Counted from the first letter of the stretch, positions 1 through 9,418 are shown. The stretch is 64,000 nt of DNA from an uncultured cyanobacterium (GCA_936920195.1 CAKZHE010000252.1:1-64000); one strand, 5' to 3'. Translations and numbers: made by a program. The notes: generated by a model from the letters alone, not told the origin.

Positions 1-3
1 CCG

Positions 4-948
4 TTGACTGATCCTCTGACTGATCCTGACTTGGATGAGGATCAGTCAGAAAAAGCACCTCCTTATCCATCTATAGGCGATTGGATTTGGTGTCGCCCTA
101 ACCAGAGGCAGCCGGGGATGGTTTGCTATACTAGCAGGGTTGTAAAAAATGAAGTCTGGGGACTGGCGTTCGCCCAGGGAAATGTGCATAATTGCCCCAT
201 TAGCCGATGGGTTTGGGATAGCGGTCAAGCCGAACCTTATAACCCGAAAAAACACCCCCCAATTCCTCCGGCATTAGAAGATTATGTCCGCACATTTGAA
301 AAGCAAATACTGGGGGCGAAAAACGACCAAGCCAGTCGGCAAGAATCTGGGGAGAGTTCCGAGAAGCCACCAGCACCCAAGTTCATAGAAGGAGATCGCG
401 TTTCTTGGACAGAGAAGTTTGAGTTTGGGACTATCCAAAGATATGAGCGATTCCCGGAGAAATGTTTGGTTCACTTAGACAAGCAGGGAGTTGCCCTAGT
501 TGAAGAATCTAAGCTCGAACTGGCAAAGACAAATCCCCGGTTTGTAGTAGGCGATCGCTGTCGATACAAAGACCAGGTTGGAACGGTGGTTTTCCCTCAT
601 CTCAATAGTCCTTATGTGGTGTGGGATGAGCCTGACCGGAGTGGGATTGCCATTAGAAGTCTGGCTGCCCTGGAAACAACGGCTGAAGAGGGTGGCGAAT
701 TACTACCAGCACCCAAAGCAGTTGCCAACTATTTGAGTTTGATGGCTGGAGATACGGTCAGAATTGGCAAGCACCCACAGCACAAGCCGAAGTGGTATCA
801 GAAAGGTGGGCAGAAAGTTCGGGTTCTCTCAATAATTTTGGGGTTATCAGCTAACCAACTATTTGCGATCGCCGAAATTCCAGGGGAAGAATTCCCGGTC
901 AAGTTGTTCTTGAGTGCCGTGGACATTGTGGAGGGCGCGAGCGAATGA
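4..948 (+). CDS. Hypothetical protein with SH3/KOW-like repeats, upstream of integrase
   Basis: I do not recognise a named family. The protein has repeated short blocks of the type GDRV/GDRC followed by a G-T-V strand and an acidic V-W-D/V-H-L-D strand (around residues 130-165, 180-215 and 250-300). This is the look of small SH3- or KOW-like beta barrels. Pro- and Glu-rich linkers separate them. The first codon in the window is TTG at base 4, so the true start may lie further left. Its stop overlaps the ATG of the integrase gene (ATGA), so the two are probably translated together as part of one mobile element. Confidence 0.6.
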   Translation: MTDPLTDPDLDEDQSEKAPPYPSIGDWIWCRPNQRQPGMVCYTSRVVKNEVWGLAFAQGNVHNCPISRWVWDSGQAEPYNPKKHPPIPPALEDYVRTFEKQILGAKNDQASRQESGESSEKPPAPKFIEGDRVSWTEKFEFGTIQRYERFPEKCLVHLDKQGVALVEESKLELAKTNPRFVVGDRCRYKDQVGTVVFPHLNSPYVVWDEPDRSGIAIRSLAALETTAEEGGELLPAPKAVANYLSLMAGDTVRIGKHPQHKPKWYQKGGQKVRVLSIILGLSANQLFAIAEIPGEEFPVKLFLSAVDIVEGASE

Positions 949-2045
949 CTCGAAAGCAACCCAAGGGGACAGTGGTGGTGAGCAGCGTCCGGGGGATGTT
1001 GCGGTTGCGACTCCCTCGCCACCTGTACGCCGGGGAGTGGAAATCTATTTACTTAGGATTGCCAGACACTCCCATCAACAGGCAAGCTGCCCAACTTAAA
1101 GCGGACGCGATCGCGTCCGATATTGCCTTCGACCGCTTTGACTTCACCCTAGAAAAATATCAACCCCAGTACGCTGCAAAACCGGAGGAATCTATGAAAC
1201 TGATTGATTTGTGGAACAAATATACTACCTTCAAAGAGCGATCGCTTTCTATTACCACTATTCAGAAAGACTTCACTAGAATTCGCAACCATATTGCCAA
1301 ATTGCCATCCCAGAGACTTGAAGATGCTCGGAAAATCAGAAAGCACCTGCTAGACTCTTTCCCCATCCAAACTGTCAAGCGAGTATTAATGCAGATTAAT
1401 GCTTGTTGCCAATGGGCATTGGGAGAAGAACTGATCGCCACCAACCCATTTGCAGAGTTGCCAGGAATCAAGGGAGGCCAGCCTAAAAAACCGATCAACC
1501 CTTTCACCCATGAGGAACGGGATAAAATTATCACCGCTTTTGAATTACACCCAAAGTGGGAATGCTATGTCCCTTTTGTGAAATTTCTATTCTTTACTGG
1601 TTGCCGGACGAGTGAAGCTGTCGGGCTGCTCTGGAAACATATTGATGAAAGATTGACCTCCATCACTTTTTCTGAAGCAGTCGTCGAACGCCAGCGGAAA
1701 GACACCAAAACACACACTGTCCGGAAATTCCCTATCAATCAGTCCCTAAAATCTCTACTGGTAAGCATTAGACCCCGCAATCCATTCCCTAACGAGCCAG
1801 TATTCCTTTCCCTCACCGGGAAAACAATTGATGCCCACAATTTCCTAAACAAAGCCTGGAAAGAGGTCTTAGCAGGATTGGACATTGATTACCGACCTCA
1901 GTACAATACCCGGCACACCTTCATTACTAACTGCCTAGAAAAAAACATTCCAGTGACGCAAGTGGCTAAGTGGGTAGGCAACTCAGCCAAGACTATCTGG
2001 ACTCACTACGCGGGGTTAGTCAATGAGATGGAAGTACCGGAATAA
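945..2045 (+). CDS. Tyrosine-type site-specific recombinase/integrase
   Basis: A 366-aa phage-type integrase. The N-terminal half is an SAM-like arm/core-binding region. The C-terminal catalytic domain shows the family residues: Arg in FFTGCRTSEA, the H-x-x-R-type box TRHTFI, and a C-terminal nucleophile Tyr in THYAGL. The gene ends about 110 bp from the 3' end of a tRNA-Phe gene, the usual arrangement for an element integrated at a tRNA. It probably catalyses integration and excision of the element that extends left of the window. The ATG overlaps the stop of the preceding gene. Confidence 0.9.
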   Translation: MTRKQPKGTVVVSSVRGMLRLRLPRHLYAGEWKSIYLGLPDTPINRQAAQLKADAIASDIAFDRFDFTLEKYQPQYAAKPEESMKLIDLWNKYTTFKERSLSITTIQKDFTRIRNHIAKLPSQRLEDARKIRKHLLDSFPIQTVKRVLMQINACCQWALGEELIATNPFAELPGIKGGQPKKPINPFTHEERDKIITAFELHPKWECYVPFVKFLFFTGCRTSEAVGLLWKHIDERLTSITFSEAVVERQRKDTKTHTVRKFPINQSLKSLLVSIRPRNPFPNEPVFLSLTGKTIDAHNFLNKAWKEVLAGLDIDYRPQYNTRHTFITNCLEKNIPVTQVAKWVGNSAKTIWTHYAGLVNEMEVPE

Positions 2046-2125
2046 ACTCTTGCACCCCATCTGCACCCCACTGCACCTCAACTGCACATCAAAAAACAAG
2101 CGATCGCCGACTGGCTAGAAACGAC

Positions 2126-2150
2126 AAAACCCTTGCATTGCAAGGGTTTT
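2126..2150. terminator. Perfect hairpin between integrase and tRNA-Phe
   Basis: Arms AAAACCCTTGCA and TGCAAGGGTTTT are exact complements around a single central base, ending in a T run (an A run on the other strand). It can act as a bidirectional intrinsic terminator for the integrase (rightward) and the tRNA-Phe transcript (leftward). Confidence 0.7.
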
Positions 2151-2155
2151 GGAGA

Positions 2156-2228
<73 letters not shown>

Positions 2229-2443
2229 GGTTGTTTTTTGACCCTTAACTAAGATAGCAGAATTAATCGAGCTTGGCAAGTGGTTGGCGAAAATTGGTGA
2301 AGTGCGGCGATCGCCCTCCTATTCTCAGCTAATGAAGATCAAATTTGTACTAGCCAATTCAGTACAGATGTACTATAATAAATGCAGAAGGCTAATCGAG
2401 CCAGCCGAAGTCTGAAACGTCGATGGACAGGAGTTTTCCGACT

Positions 2444-2707
2444 ATGAATAAGCATTACATTCTCAACCTCAATCCCCACGCCCAACACTCTTGGGATCGT
2501 TGTACCCTCCGGAACCCCATCACTGGCGATCGCCCAGACTTAGCCAGCTTGATAGCCGAGGCTGTGGGTAAGGAGGGAGGTTCCTATCTAGTATCGGTCA
2601 ACATTGAAATTAAGGTACTAGAACAAGCGCCCCTGCCTGTGGAAAGAGTGCCAGTGGAGATTCCCACTGTTCGCCCCACCCCCCAGTTGCAAGAATTAGT
2701 GGCTTAA
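2444..2707 (+). CDS. Small hypothetical protein
   Basis: An 87-aa protein beginning MNKHYILNLNP. I do not recognise it. An upstream in-frame ATG exists at 2423, but the ATG at 2444 has an AGGAG ribosome site 10 nt before it, so I prefer it. The C-terminal third is Pro/Val-rich and likely disordered. It is followed closely by another small gene on the same strand, probably in one transcript. Confidence 0.5.
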   Translation: MNKHYILNLNPHAQHSWDRCTLRNPITGDRPDLASLIAEAVGKEGGSYLVSVNIEIKVLEQAPLPVERVPVEIPTVRPTPQLQELVA

Positions 2708-2744
2708 AATCCCGAAATTGTTAATTTTTTTTGCGAGGACAGCC

Positions 2745-3113
2745 ATGAAACTGAATCAATATCCCAATGCGATCGCCCAAGCTGCCCAAACTGTCAACGA
2801 ACTGGAATCGCAAGCAGCTGCTGTCCAACTTTTGATTAATCGTCTGGAAGGCAATGCGGACAAGTTAGCTGCCTTCGATCTAGAGTTGAAAAATGATGCC
2901 CAGCGCAAGTCTCGCCGCTTTGAGTTTTTACAAACCAATTTGGAATATCAACAGGCGCTGAATACCTGGATGCGCTTGACTGTGGAAAAGGCGAATGCGA
3001 TCGCCAATCTTGAATACCTCCGCAACCAGTTCAGTGTTGCCAAACTAGAAACCCGGATGGCGATCGCTAGACAACTGGCAGGCTCGGATTCTTTGGAATT
3101 GGTAGGAGTTTAA
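2745..3113 (+). CDS. Small coiled-coil hypothetical protein
   Basis: About 122 aa, almost entirely alpha-helical and charged (ELESQAAAVQLLINRLEGNA and following), consistent with a helical bundle or coiled coil. The start is set at the ATG preceded by GCGAGGAC, rather than an earlier in-frame TTG at 2718. It follows the preceding small gene by 37 bp and probably shares its transcript. The pair resembles two-gene accessory cassettes near mobile elements, but no function can be assigned. Confidence 0.55.
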   Translation: MKLNQYPNAIAQAAQTVNELESQAAAVQLLINRLEGNADKLAAFDLELKNDAQRKSRRFEFLQTNLEYQQALNTWMRLTVEKANAIANLEYLRNQFSVAKLETRMAIARQLAGSDSLELVGV

Positions 3114-3117
3114 GATT

Positions 3118-3208
3118 CAGGACTTACGCAGTCACTCTAGATATAGCGTTGATGGTGCGTTACGCTGCGCTAACACACCCTACGAATAGAGGTATTGCGT
3201 AAGTCCTG
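3118..3208. mobile_element. 91-bp MITE with TIR CAGGACTTACGCA and 5-bp TSD
   Basis: The ends CAGGACTTACGCA and TGCGTAAGTCCTG are perfect 13-bp terminal inverted repeats. The flanks are AGATT on both sides (3113-3117 and 3209-3213), a 5-bp target duplication. The core carries a GGTGCGTTACGC...AACACACCCTAC module. It is non-coding. The 5' TSD overlaps the stop codon region of the preceding gene. Related copies lie at 6591-6721 and 49505-49595. Confidence 0.85.
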
Positions 3209-3253
3209 AGATTAACAAGTTTGACTGACTAGTGGACTCAAAGCAGTAGTTTT

Positions 3254-6250
3254 TTAAACTACTGCTTTTTCTTGTGATTGTGGTTGAGACTGGAGGCGAA
3301 CTATAAATGCAGTCCCTTCTCCCACCGCCGAAGTAAATTCAATTGTGCCACCGTGCATTTCCACTAATTGACGGGTTAATGCTAATCCCAAACCAGTGCC
3401 TTCGTGATGGTGATTTAATTGTTCAAAGCGTTCAAACACTAAATGTTGTTTATGTTCGGGAATGCCAATCCCATTATCGACCACTTCAATAATGGCTATA
3501 TTACCTTCCTGGCGCATTTTCAGACAAACTTGCCCTTCCGGTGGAGTAAACTTCACCGCATTAGACAGCAAATTTAACAAGATTTGTTTGACTCGCCGTT
3601 CGTCTCCAGAAAAATCCTCAGACCGAGATAAATTTGTGAGTTCTTCGGTCAGCAGGACTTTTTTGGTTTCGGCTTTTTCTCGGAGCAGTGCTAAACAAGA
3701 ATAAGCCACATCATATAAACAAAAATTGCTAATTTCCAAAGAAGCTTTGCCCGCTTCAATTTTGGATAAATCGAGAATATCGTTAATTAATTCTAGCAAA
3801 TGTTGACCGCTATCGTGAATGATTTTTACATACTCTATTTGTTTGCCATTTAACGTACCAAGGTATTGCCGCAATAAAGCTGAAGACATCCCAATTACCG
3901 ATGTGAGGGGAGTTCGCAGTTCGTGGCTCATAGTAGCTAAGAAATTACTTTTGGCTTGGGATGCGGCTTTGGCAGCACTTAAAGCATCTTGTAATTGTTC
4001 GGTACGTTCGGAAACAACTTCCTTGGTTTTCACCAATTCGGTAATATCGCGAGCAGTTCCTAAACAAGCATAAACTTCGCCATTCGGTTGCTTGAGAGGA
4101 ATTCTGAAAGTATCAAAATAATGAGTGCCATCAGCGAGAACAAGGGTTTCTTGTTCGTGGAGAGTTTCACCAGAAGCAAATACTTGGAGGTTTTGTCTAG
4201 CAAAAGAATTGGCAACTAGGGGGGGAAAGCATTCAAAAACCGATCTTCCTTGGAGGGAACTGCGATTGTCAAAGCCAAAACCTTGAGCAAAAGCATGATT
4301 GCAAAAGCGCAGGCGGAGATCGGCAGGTTGTAAGTTGTGGTGGTTAGGTTTGACACAATCAACTACAAAAATATAGTCGGGATGAGCATCAAAAAAGCTT
4401 TCTAATTCAGCGGTACTAGCTTGGACTTGGGCAGCTAAATTTTGATTTTGCTGCTGAATTTGTTGGTAGAGAGTTGCTTGATAAATGGCGATCGCTAGTT
4501 GAGCCGCTACGGTTTCTAAAAAGTTTAATTCCAATTTATGCCAGTAGCGAGGATATTTATCCTGGGCAAAAGCTAAACATCCCCAAAGCTTTTCTTGATG
4601 CTGAATTGGAACTAATAGCCAAGAACCAGGATATTTAGCTACTAAGGAAAAATCCACTGGTTTTTCTAGGAAGCGAGTATCGCTAATTTCCACAATTTGT
4701 AAGGCGTGCAGTGCCGATAATAGGGGATTATCTTGTTCGGAAATCAGCAGATGAGTTGCGGCGGGTAAGTCGGTATTAGCGCGATATTCAGCAATTGGTT
4801 GCCAAAGTTGCTGGGCTTCTAAATAATGAAAAATTGTACAGCGATCGGCGACTAATAATTGTCCAAGTTCAATGGTAACTGTTTCAAAAATTTGGGATAG
4901 TTCTAAAGAAGCCCGAATACTTGCCACTAAGCGGTTTAATAGTGCTTCGCGATTAGCCCGTTCTTCGGCTTCTTGATAAAGGGTAGCTTGTTCGACGGCT
5001 AATTGAACTTGATGGAGAGCAAGTTGTAATAATTGCATTTCTCCTAAATGCCAATTCCGTTGTTTATCCCATTGTTCAACAACTAGCAAGCTGGGTAGAG
5101 GAGCGCGATAATTATCAAGATCGGAGAGGCGTTCGGTTGGAGTATTTTGGTTATCTTGATTGCTAGCGATCGCTTCCCAATTCAGCCAAGAAATCAGCGA
5201 GTTTTGGGCTGAGGGAGAACTAATTGAACTATCGACAGGAGAAGTTTCAATCGTCCAATGGGCATCCTTTGGTTGCTGCTGGATTAATTTTTCGATGACT
5301 TTGCCTTTAGGATAAATGGCTGGGCGTTCAGCAATTTTTAATTCTGGAGCATAGGCGATCGCTCCCCATAATAATCGGCGATCTCTAGCACTATAAAAAG
5401 CAATTAAACAGCGACTGACAGCAAAGGTTTGGCAAATCAATCGGGCGGAATGTTGCAAAATTGCTGGCGTTCCGACATTTAAGCGGTTAACTCGCTGCAA
5501 TTCCTGTAATAAATGCGACCAATCTGTAGGATTCAAAATAAAACATGAAGTTCCGTTTAATTCTTCTTGGGAAACCAAGGGAGAAGATGGATTGAGTTTT
5601 TCTTGATTTAGTTGGGGGCTGCTTTCTTTGGCATCGACTGCCGCCAACATTTTGAGGGTGAATTCGCTTTGCAAGGCTGTTACATTTGGTTGAGGGGAAC
5701 AATTGGCGATCGCATCTAAAAATAACCGCTCAACTGCTGGGATGGCGGCTAGTTGAGGGGAAATTTGTTGGCAGAATGCCATCGTTGCGGCTGGCTCAAA
5801 GTTGAAATTGATCTGATATACTGATTCTCCAGATTTTAATGGTCGAGTCTGGTCTTTGACCGCTTGGCAGATAACTTTAAAGCGATCGCCCCATCCCAAA
5901 ACCGTCACTACTTGATCGGAACCCAGTAATGGAGGCAAGTTGAGCGTACAGGGAATCCAAGTTTTGGGAGCTATCTCATTACCATCCTGTCTTTGATAAC
6001 CGGAGCTTATCTCTCTGTCTATCCAGTCTAGATGGGGAAACTGCACATAACTCTGATTGTCCGTAGATTGGCGATCGCTTGCCTGCAAATTTGGGCAAAT
6101 CTTCACCGCCGCTAACTCTGAATCGCTAGAACTAATCAGCACAACTCTGGTATCTACCAGGGATGTGACTAATTCGATTAGGGACTGAACTACAGCCAAA
6201 CAGGACGACTGCTTGAGATAGTAATTTGAACCAGCAGGGAAGACAACCAT
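3254..6250 (-). CDS. Hybrid sensor histidine kinase with GAF and PAS domains
   Basis: A 998-aa soluble sensor kinase. In order: an N-terminal unassigned region; a GAF-like domain (about residues 250-410); a second GAF domain (about 450-610); a PAS domain (about 625-745) with a short coiled coil; HisKA with the phospho-acceptor His in ATMSHELRTPLTSV (about 770); and a HATPase_c domain with N box (NLLSNAVKF), G1 (DNGIGIP) and G2 (GTGLGLAL). No receiver domain or membrane segment is seen. It should autophosphorylate in response to an unknown cytoplasmic signal and pass phosphate to an unlinked regulator. No response regulator is adjacent. Confidence 0.9.
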   Translation of the reverse strand: MVVFPAGSNYYLKQSSCLAVVQSLIELVTSLVDTRVVLISSSDSELAAVKICPNLQASDRQSTDNQSYVQFPHLDWIDREISSGYQRQDGNEIAPKTWIPCTLNLPPLLGSDQVVTVLGWGDRFKVICQAVKDQTRPLKSGESVYQINFNFEPAATMAFCQQISPQLAAIPAVERLFLDAIANCSPQPNVTALQSEFTLKMLAAVDAKESSPQLNQEKLNPSSPLVSQEELNGTSCFILNPTDWSHLLQELQRVNRLNVGTPAILQHSARLICQTFAVSRCLIAFYSARDRRLLWGAIAYAPELKIAERPAIYPKGKVIEKLIQQQPKDAHWTIETSPVDSSISSPSAQNSLISWLNWEAIASNQDNQNTPTERLSDLDNYRAPLPSLLVVEQWDKQRNWHLGEMQLLQLALHQVQLAVEQATLYQEAEERANREALLNRLVASIRASLELSQIFETVTIELGQLLVADRCTIFHYLEAQQLWQPIAEYRANTDLPAATHLLISEQDNPLLSALHALQIVEISDTRFLEKPVDFSLVAKYPGSWLLVPIQHQEKLWGCLAFAQDKYPRYWHKLELNFLETVAAQLAIAIYQATLYQQIQQQNQNLAAQVQASTAELESFFDAHPDYIFVVDCVKPNHHNLQPADLRLRFCNHAFAQGFGFDNRSSLQGRSVFECFPPLVANSFARQNLQVFASGETLHEQETLVLADGTHYFDTFRIPLKQPNGEVYACLGTARDITELVKTKEVVSERTEQLQDALSAAKAASQAKSNFLATMSHELRTPLTSVIGMSSALLRQYLGTLNGKQIEYVKIIHDSGQHLLELINDILDLSKIEAGKASLEISNFCLYDVAYSCLALLREKAETKKVLLTEELTNLSRSEDFSGDERRVKQILLNLLSNAVKFTPPEGQVCLKMRQEGNIAIIEVVDNGIGIPEHKQHLVFERFEQLNHHHEGTGLGLALTRQLVEMHGGTIEFTSAVGEGTAFIVRLQSQPQSQEKAVV

Positions 6251-6503
6251 GATCCTAATGGCTCGATTAATTCGGAGGAACTGCTCAAAGGCTGTATGAA
6301 CGAGGGATTAAATTCTACAATCGTGCAGAAATTGCTGCTGTTTTAGCAGATCTTAGCAAATCTTAAGATAGCGCTTGGCTGACGATGCACCTATTACTCT
6401 GCCAATGTTGCGGCTCACCCTGAAAAAAACTGCGCTCCCAGAACCGACAGTTTGTAGATTCATTCTTAATTTACATTAGCTTAACTTGTCGGTTTTTAAA
6501 AAA

Positions 6504-6590
6504 GGGAACAGGGAACAGGGAACAGGGAACAGGGAACAGGGAACAGGGAATAAGGGAATAAGGGAATAGGGAATGAGGGAATAGACTTAC
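6504..6590. repeat. Heptanucleotide tandem repeat (GGGAACA)n, STRR-like
   Basis: Six exact head-to-tail copies of GGGAACA are followed by degenerate units (GGGAATA, AGGGAAT). Such short tandemly repeated repetitive sequences are known from filamentous cyanobacteria. The reverse complement of the same unit recurs at 52880-52963. Confidence 0.85.
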
Positions 6591-6721
6591 GCAACGCCTC
6601 TATCGGTAGAGTGTATAGCCTATGGCTGTCGCCACGCTGCGCTATCGGCATGGGTAACGCTAAAGCGCAGGCAGCATAACGCACCATCAACACTATATGT
6701 GGAGCAACTGCGTAAGTCCTG
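6591..6721. mobile_element. Degenerate MITE related to the CAGGACTTACGCA family
   Basis: The right end TGCGTAAGTCCTG is intact. The left end is eroded to GACTTACGCA. The core is longer than in the two 91-bp copies and contains a GCGCAACGC/GGTGCGTTATGC-type module. No target duplication is visible. It lies immediately downstream of ctpA. Confidence 0.65.
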
Positions 6722-6722
6722 T

Positions 6723-7958
6723 TTATGCGGCTCCTGCTACCATTGTCTGCTTTTGCAACAGTTCCACCGCTGCCTGATATTGGGGATCTGCTGGTGTGCC
6801 AATTTGCTCCAGAGTTATAGAATCCAGGTTGACTGTCCGATTGGGTGATATGCCCAGCTTATGAATATCTCGATGGTTAGGAGTTTCGTATTTAGCCACC
6901 GTCACGGCTAAACCCGCCCCATCTGGCAAATCAAATAAAGATTGAATTAAGCCTTTGCCAAAAGTTTTTTCCCCTACCAACTCCGCTCGCCGATTATCCT
7001 GCAAGGCTCCGGCTAAAATTTCGCTGGCGCTCGCCGTCCCTTGATTAACTAAAACCGCTAAAGGCGCAGCAGTCAATGCTGTCCCATTGGCATCAAAACT
7101 GCCCATGACCCCCTGACGATTGACTGTATAGACAATTGTGCCGCGATCCAGCCACAGTCGAGCAATTTCAATTCCCGCTTGCAAAAGTCCGCCGGGGTTG
7201 TTCCGCAAGTCCAGCACGTATGCTACTGCTCCCTGTTGCTGCAATTTTTGAATAGCGCGAGTTACTTCTAGGGTGGCATTAGCACTAAATTGGCTGAGGC
7301 GAATATAACCAATGGGGGGACTGCCGGGAAGTTGATTTAACTTCGATGAGACGGGATTGAGGGAAATTCGCCCTCGCACCAGGGGGATTTCTTGGGTTTC
7401 TGTTGTGGGACGCTTAACCTTGAGCGTTACCTTCGTGCCAGCCTGACCGCGCATTCTGGCGGCAGCTTCGTCTAAAGTTAGGGTAGTGGTAGAAATGCCG
7501 TCAATTTCCAAAATGCGATCGCGCGGCTTAATCCCTGCCAATTCTGCCGGAGAACCAGCAATGGGCGTAACCACCTCTAATTCCCCGGTGGCAGCATCCA
7601 CTACAATTTGCAAACCTACCCCCATCAATTCCCCAGAGGTACTGACCTGCAAACTCCTATACTGTTCGGGAGTCAGAAACCTGGTAAAAGGCTCATCCAA
7701 ACTCCCCAGCATCTTTTGAATGGTCTGATAGGCTTTTTCCCGATTTTCTAAAGGTTGCTTGAGCAGCTTTTGCCTGACTGCTGACCAATTTTGATGATTG
7801 AAGGTTTCATCCAAATAGGCGCGATTGACAATCCGCCAAGCTTCATTAACTAGCTGCTGTTCCTCTGTAAACGCCGCTGCTGGGGCAACCTGACCTCCCC
7901 AAAAACCGCACACTTGCAAAATTACCACCAGAGCCATCAAAAAAAATCGTTTTCGCAT
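6723..7958 (-). CDS. ctpA: Carboxyl-terminal processing protease CtpA
   Basis: A 411-aa S41-family protease. It has an N-terminal signal sequence (hydrophobic core FFLMALVVILQVCGFWGG, cleaved near AAAFT), a PDZ domain (about residues 115-185) and a catalytic domain with the Ser in NQGTASASEIL and the Lys in GEKTFGKG, the Ser/Lys dyad of this family. In cyanobacteria CtpA works in the lumen and trims the C-terminal extension of the D1 precursor, which allows assembly of the Mn cluster. It is divergent from petB, a linkage reported in other cyanobacteria. Confidence 0.93.
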   Translation of the reverse strand: MRKRFFLMALVVILQVCGFWGGQVAPAAAFTEEQQLVNEAWRIVNRAYLDETFNHQNWSAVRQKLLKQPLENREKAYQTIQKMLGSLDEPFTRFLTPEQYRSLQVSTSGELMGVGLQIVVDAATGELEVVTPIAGSPAELAGIKPRDRILEIDGISTTTLTLDEAAARMRGQAGTKVTLKVKRPTTETQEIPLVRGRISLNPVSSKLNQLPGSPPIGYIRLSQFSANATLEVTRAIQKLQQQGAVAYVLDLRNNPGGLLQAGIEIARLWLDRGTIVYTVNRQGVMGSFDANGTALTAAPLAVLVNQGTASASEILAGALQDNRRAELVGEKTFGKGLIQSLFDLPDGAGLAVTVAKYETPNHRDIHKLGISPNRTVNLDSITLEQIGTPADPQYQAAVELLQKQTMVAGAA

Positions 7959-8050
7959 AAGGTCAAATTTCCCTTTTGGGCTATGTTAGCTTGAGAGGAC
8001 AGAAGCTTGAAAGCCCTGCCTCTATACTTTCAGTCGGCGATGCCAAGGAG

Positions 8051-8095
8051 AATCTGGGATCAAAAGCGATACAACGTAACTTTTGATCCCAGATT
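8051..8095. repeat. Perfect 16-bp inverted repeat upstream of petB
   Basis: The arms AATCTGGGATCAAAAG and CTTTTGATCCCAGATT are exact complements separated by 13 nt, in the 266-bp ctpA-petB divergent region. No T tract follows, so it may be a regulatory dyad, a leader hairpin or a dispersed repeat. Confidence 0.6.
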
Positions 8096-8127
8096 GCGGC
8101 ACAATCAAATTTATCTGCAATGAATCG

Positions 8128-8158
8128 GGCGAAGCTTTGCGATCGCAGAGCTTCGCCA
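8128..8158. repeat. HIP1-centred palindrome in the petB leader
   Basis: A dyad with arms GGCGAAGCT and AGCTTCGCC surrounds a HIP1 site. It lies about 70 bp before the petB ATG and could fold in the mRNA leader. Such HIP1-centred palindromes are common dispersed repeats in cyanobacteria. Confidence 0.5.
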
Positions 8159-8224
8159 ACCAACCCCCAGGGGAATCAATGTCTGTCAAAATACAGCTAT
8201 ACATCATTTAGGACTTCTCTCTTT

Positions 8225-8872
8225 ATGGCAAGTGTGTACGATTGGTTTGAAGAAAGACTAGAAATTCAAGCCCTGGCTGACGACGTTACCAACAAGTACG
8301 TCCCTCCCCACGTTAATATCTTCTACTGTTTAGGCGGCGTTACCCTAGTCTGCTTTTTAATCCAGTTTGCCACTGGGTTCGCCATGACCTTCTACTACAA
8401 GCCCACAGTAACTGGTGCTTTTGCTTCAATCCAATATTTGATGACCGAAGTCAATTTCGGTTGGCTCATCCGCTCCGTCCATCGCTGGTCTGCCAGTATG
8501 ATGGTGCTAATGATGATTCTCCACATTTTCCGGGTTTACTTGACTGGGGGATTTAAAAAGCCCCGCGAGCTTACCTGGGTGACGGGTGTAATTCTAGCTA
8601 CCATTACCGTTTCCTTTGGTGTCACTGGCTATTCTCTCCCCTGGGATCAATTGGGCTACTGGGCGGTAAAAATCGTCTCTGGCGTTCCCGAAGCTATCCC
8701 AGTAGTGGGTACATTAATTGTGGAATTAATTCGCGGCGGTCAAAGCGTCGGACAAGGAACCCTAACTCGCTTCTACAGCTTGCATACTTTTGTTCTACCT
8801 TGGTTAATCGCTGTTTTCATGCTGTTGCACTTTTTGATGATTCGCAAACAAGGCATTTCTGGACCTTTGTAA
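8225..8872 (+). CDS. petB: Cytochrome b6 (PetB)
   Basis: A 215-aa cytochrome b6 of the thylakoid b6f complex, with four transmembrane helices. The start [15 protein letters not shown] is chosen because it gives the normal length and puts the haem c(n)-linking Cys at position 35 (HVNIFYC); the longer upstream reading frame is leader sequence. Haem-ligand His residues sit in [19 protein letters not shown] and the YSLHTF...LLHF segment. It carries electrons from plastoquinol to plastocyanin or cytochrome c6. petD follows after 63 bp as an operon. Confidence 0.98.
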   Translation: MASVYDWFEERLEIQALADDVTNKYVPPHVNIFYCLGGVTLVCFLIQFATGFAMTFYYKPTVTGAFASIQYLMTEVNFGWLIRSVHRWSASMMVLMMILHIFRVYLTGGFKKPRELTWVTGVILATITVSFGVTGYSLPWDQLGYWAVKIVSGVPEAIPVVGTLIVELIRGGQSVGQGTLTRFYSLHTFVLPWLIAVFMLLHFLMIRKQGISGPL

Positions 8873-8935
8873 TTAGTGCCAGTCCAAATTTCCCCCCTCA
8901 AAATTGCTAACTTTTCAGGAGAACACTGATAAATT

Positions 8936-9418
8936 ATGTCTAATCTCAAAAAACCGGATTTAAGCGATCCCCAATTACGGGCTAAACTAGCTCGCGGTAT
9001 GGGTCACAACTATTACGGGGAACCAGCTTGGCCTAATGACTTGCTATATGTCTTCCCGATTGTGATCATGGGAACGATCGCGCTCTGTATTGGGTTAGCA
9101 GTTCTTGACCCAGCGATGGTGGGCGAACCATCCAATCCTTTTGCTACTCCCCTAGAAATTCTGCCAGAATGGTACTTGTGGCCTGCTTTCCAAATTCTGC
9201 GGATTCTGCCCAACAAACTATTAGGAATTGCTGGCATGACCAGCATTCCTTTAGGATTAGCATTGATTCCCTTCATTGAAAATGTCAACAAGTTCCAAAA
9301 TCCTTTCCGCCGTCCAGTAGCGACAGTAGTTTTCTTGGTAGGCACATTTGCCGCTTTTTGGTTAGGGATTGGGGCAACTTTCCCCATTGACAAGTCTCTA
9401 ACTCTTGGCTTGTTCTAA
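8936..9418 (+). CDS. petD: Cytochrome b6f subunit IV (PetD)
   Basis: 160 aa, the usual length, with three transmembrane helices. It contains the conserved [14 protein letters not shown] segment (the PEWY motif of the quinol-oxidising site) and the N-terminal [15 protein letters not shown]. It forms the core of the b6f complex together with PetB, which is encoded immediately upstream. A GGAG ribosome site precedes the ATG. Confidence 0.98.
   Translation: MSNLKKPDLSDPQLRAKLARGMGHNYYGEPAWPNDLLYVFPIVIMGTIALCIGLAVLDPAMVGEPSNPFATPLEILPEWYLWPAFQILRILPNKLLGIAGMTSIPLGLALIPFIENVNKFQNPFRRPVATVVFLVGTFAAFWLGIGATFPIDKSLTLGLF

Larger units (their letters stand above)
6251..6722. other. Intergenic region with repeats
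   Basis: There is no gene in this 472-bp gap. The first about 250 bp hold the promoter region of the kinase gene and nothing recognisable. The remainder is a heptanucleotide tandem repeat and a degenerate MITE copy that ends 1 bp before the stop of ctpA. Confidence 0.7.

Noticed and set aside
6496-6693. Open frame over the GGGAACA tandem repeat
   Set aside because: It is a repetitive translation of a low-complexity tract and has no independent coding signal.
8120-8224. 35-residue N-terminal extension of PetB
   Set aside because: Cytochrome b6 starts at the ATG at 8225, which gives normal length and Cys35. The upstream part contains dispersed palindromes.
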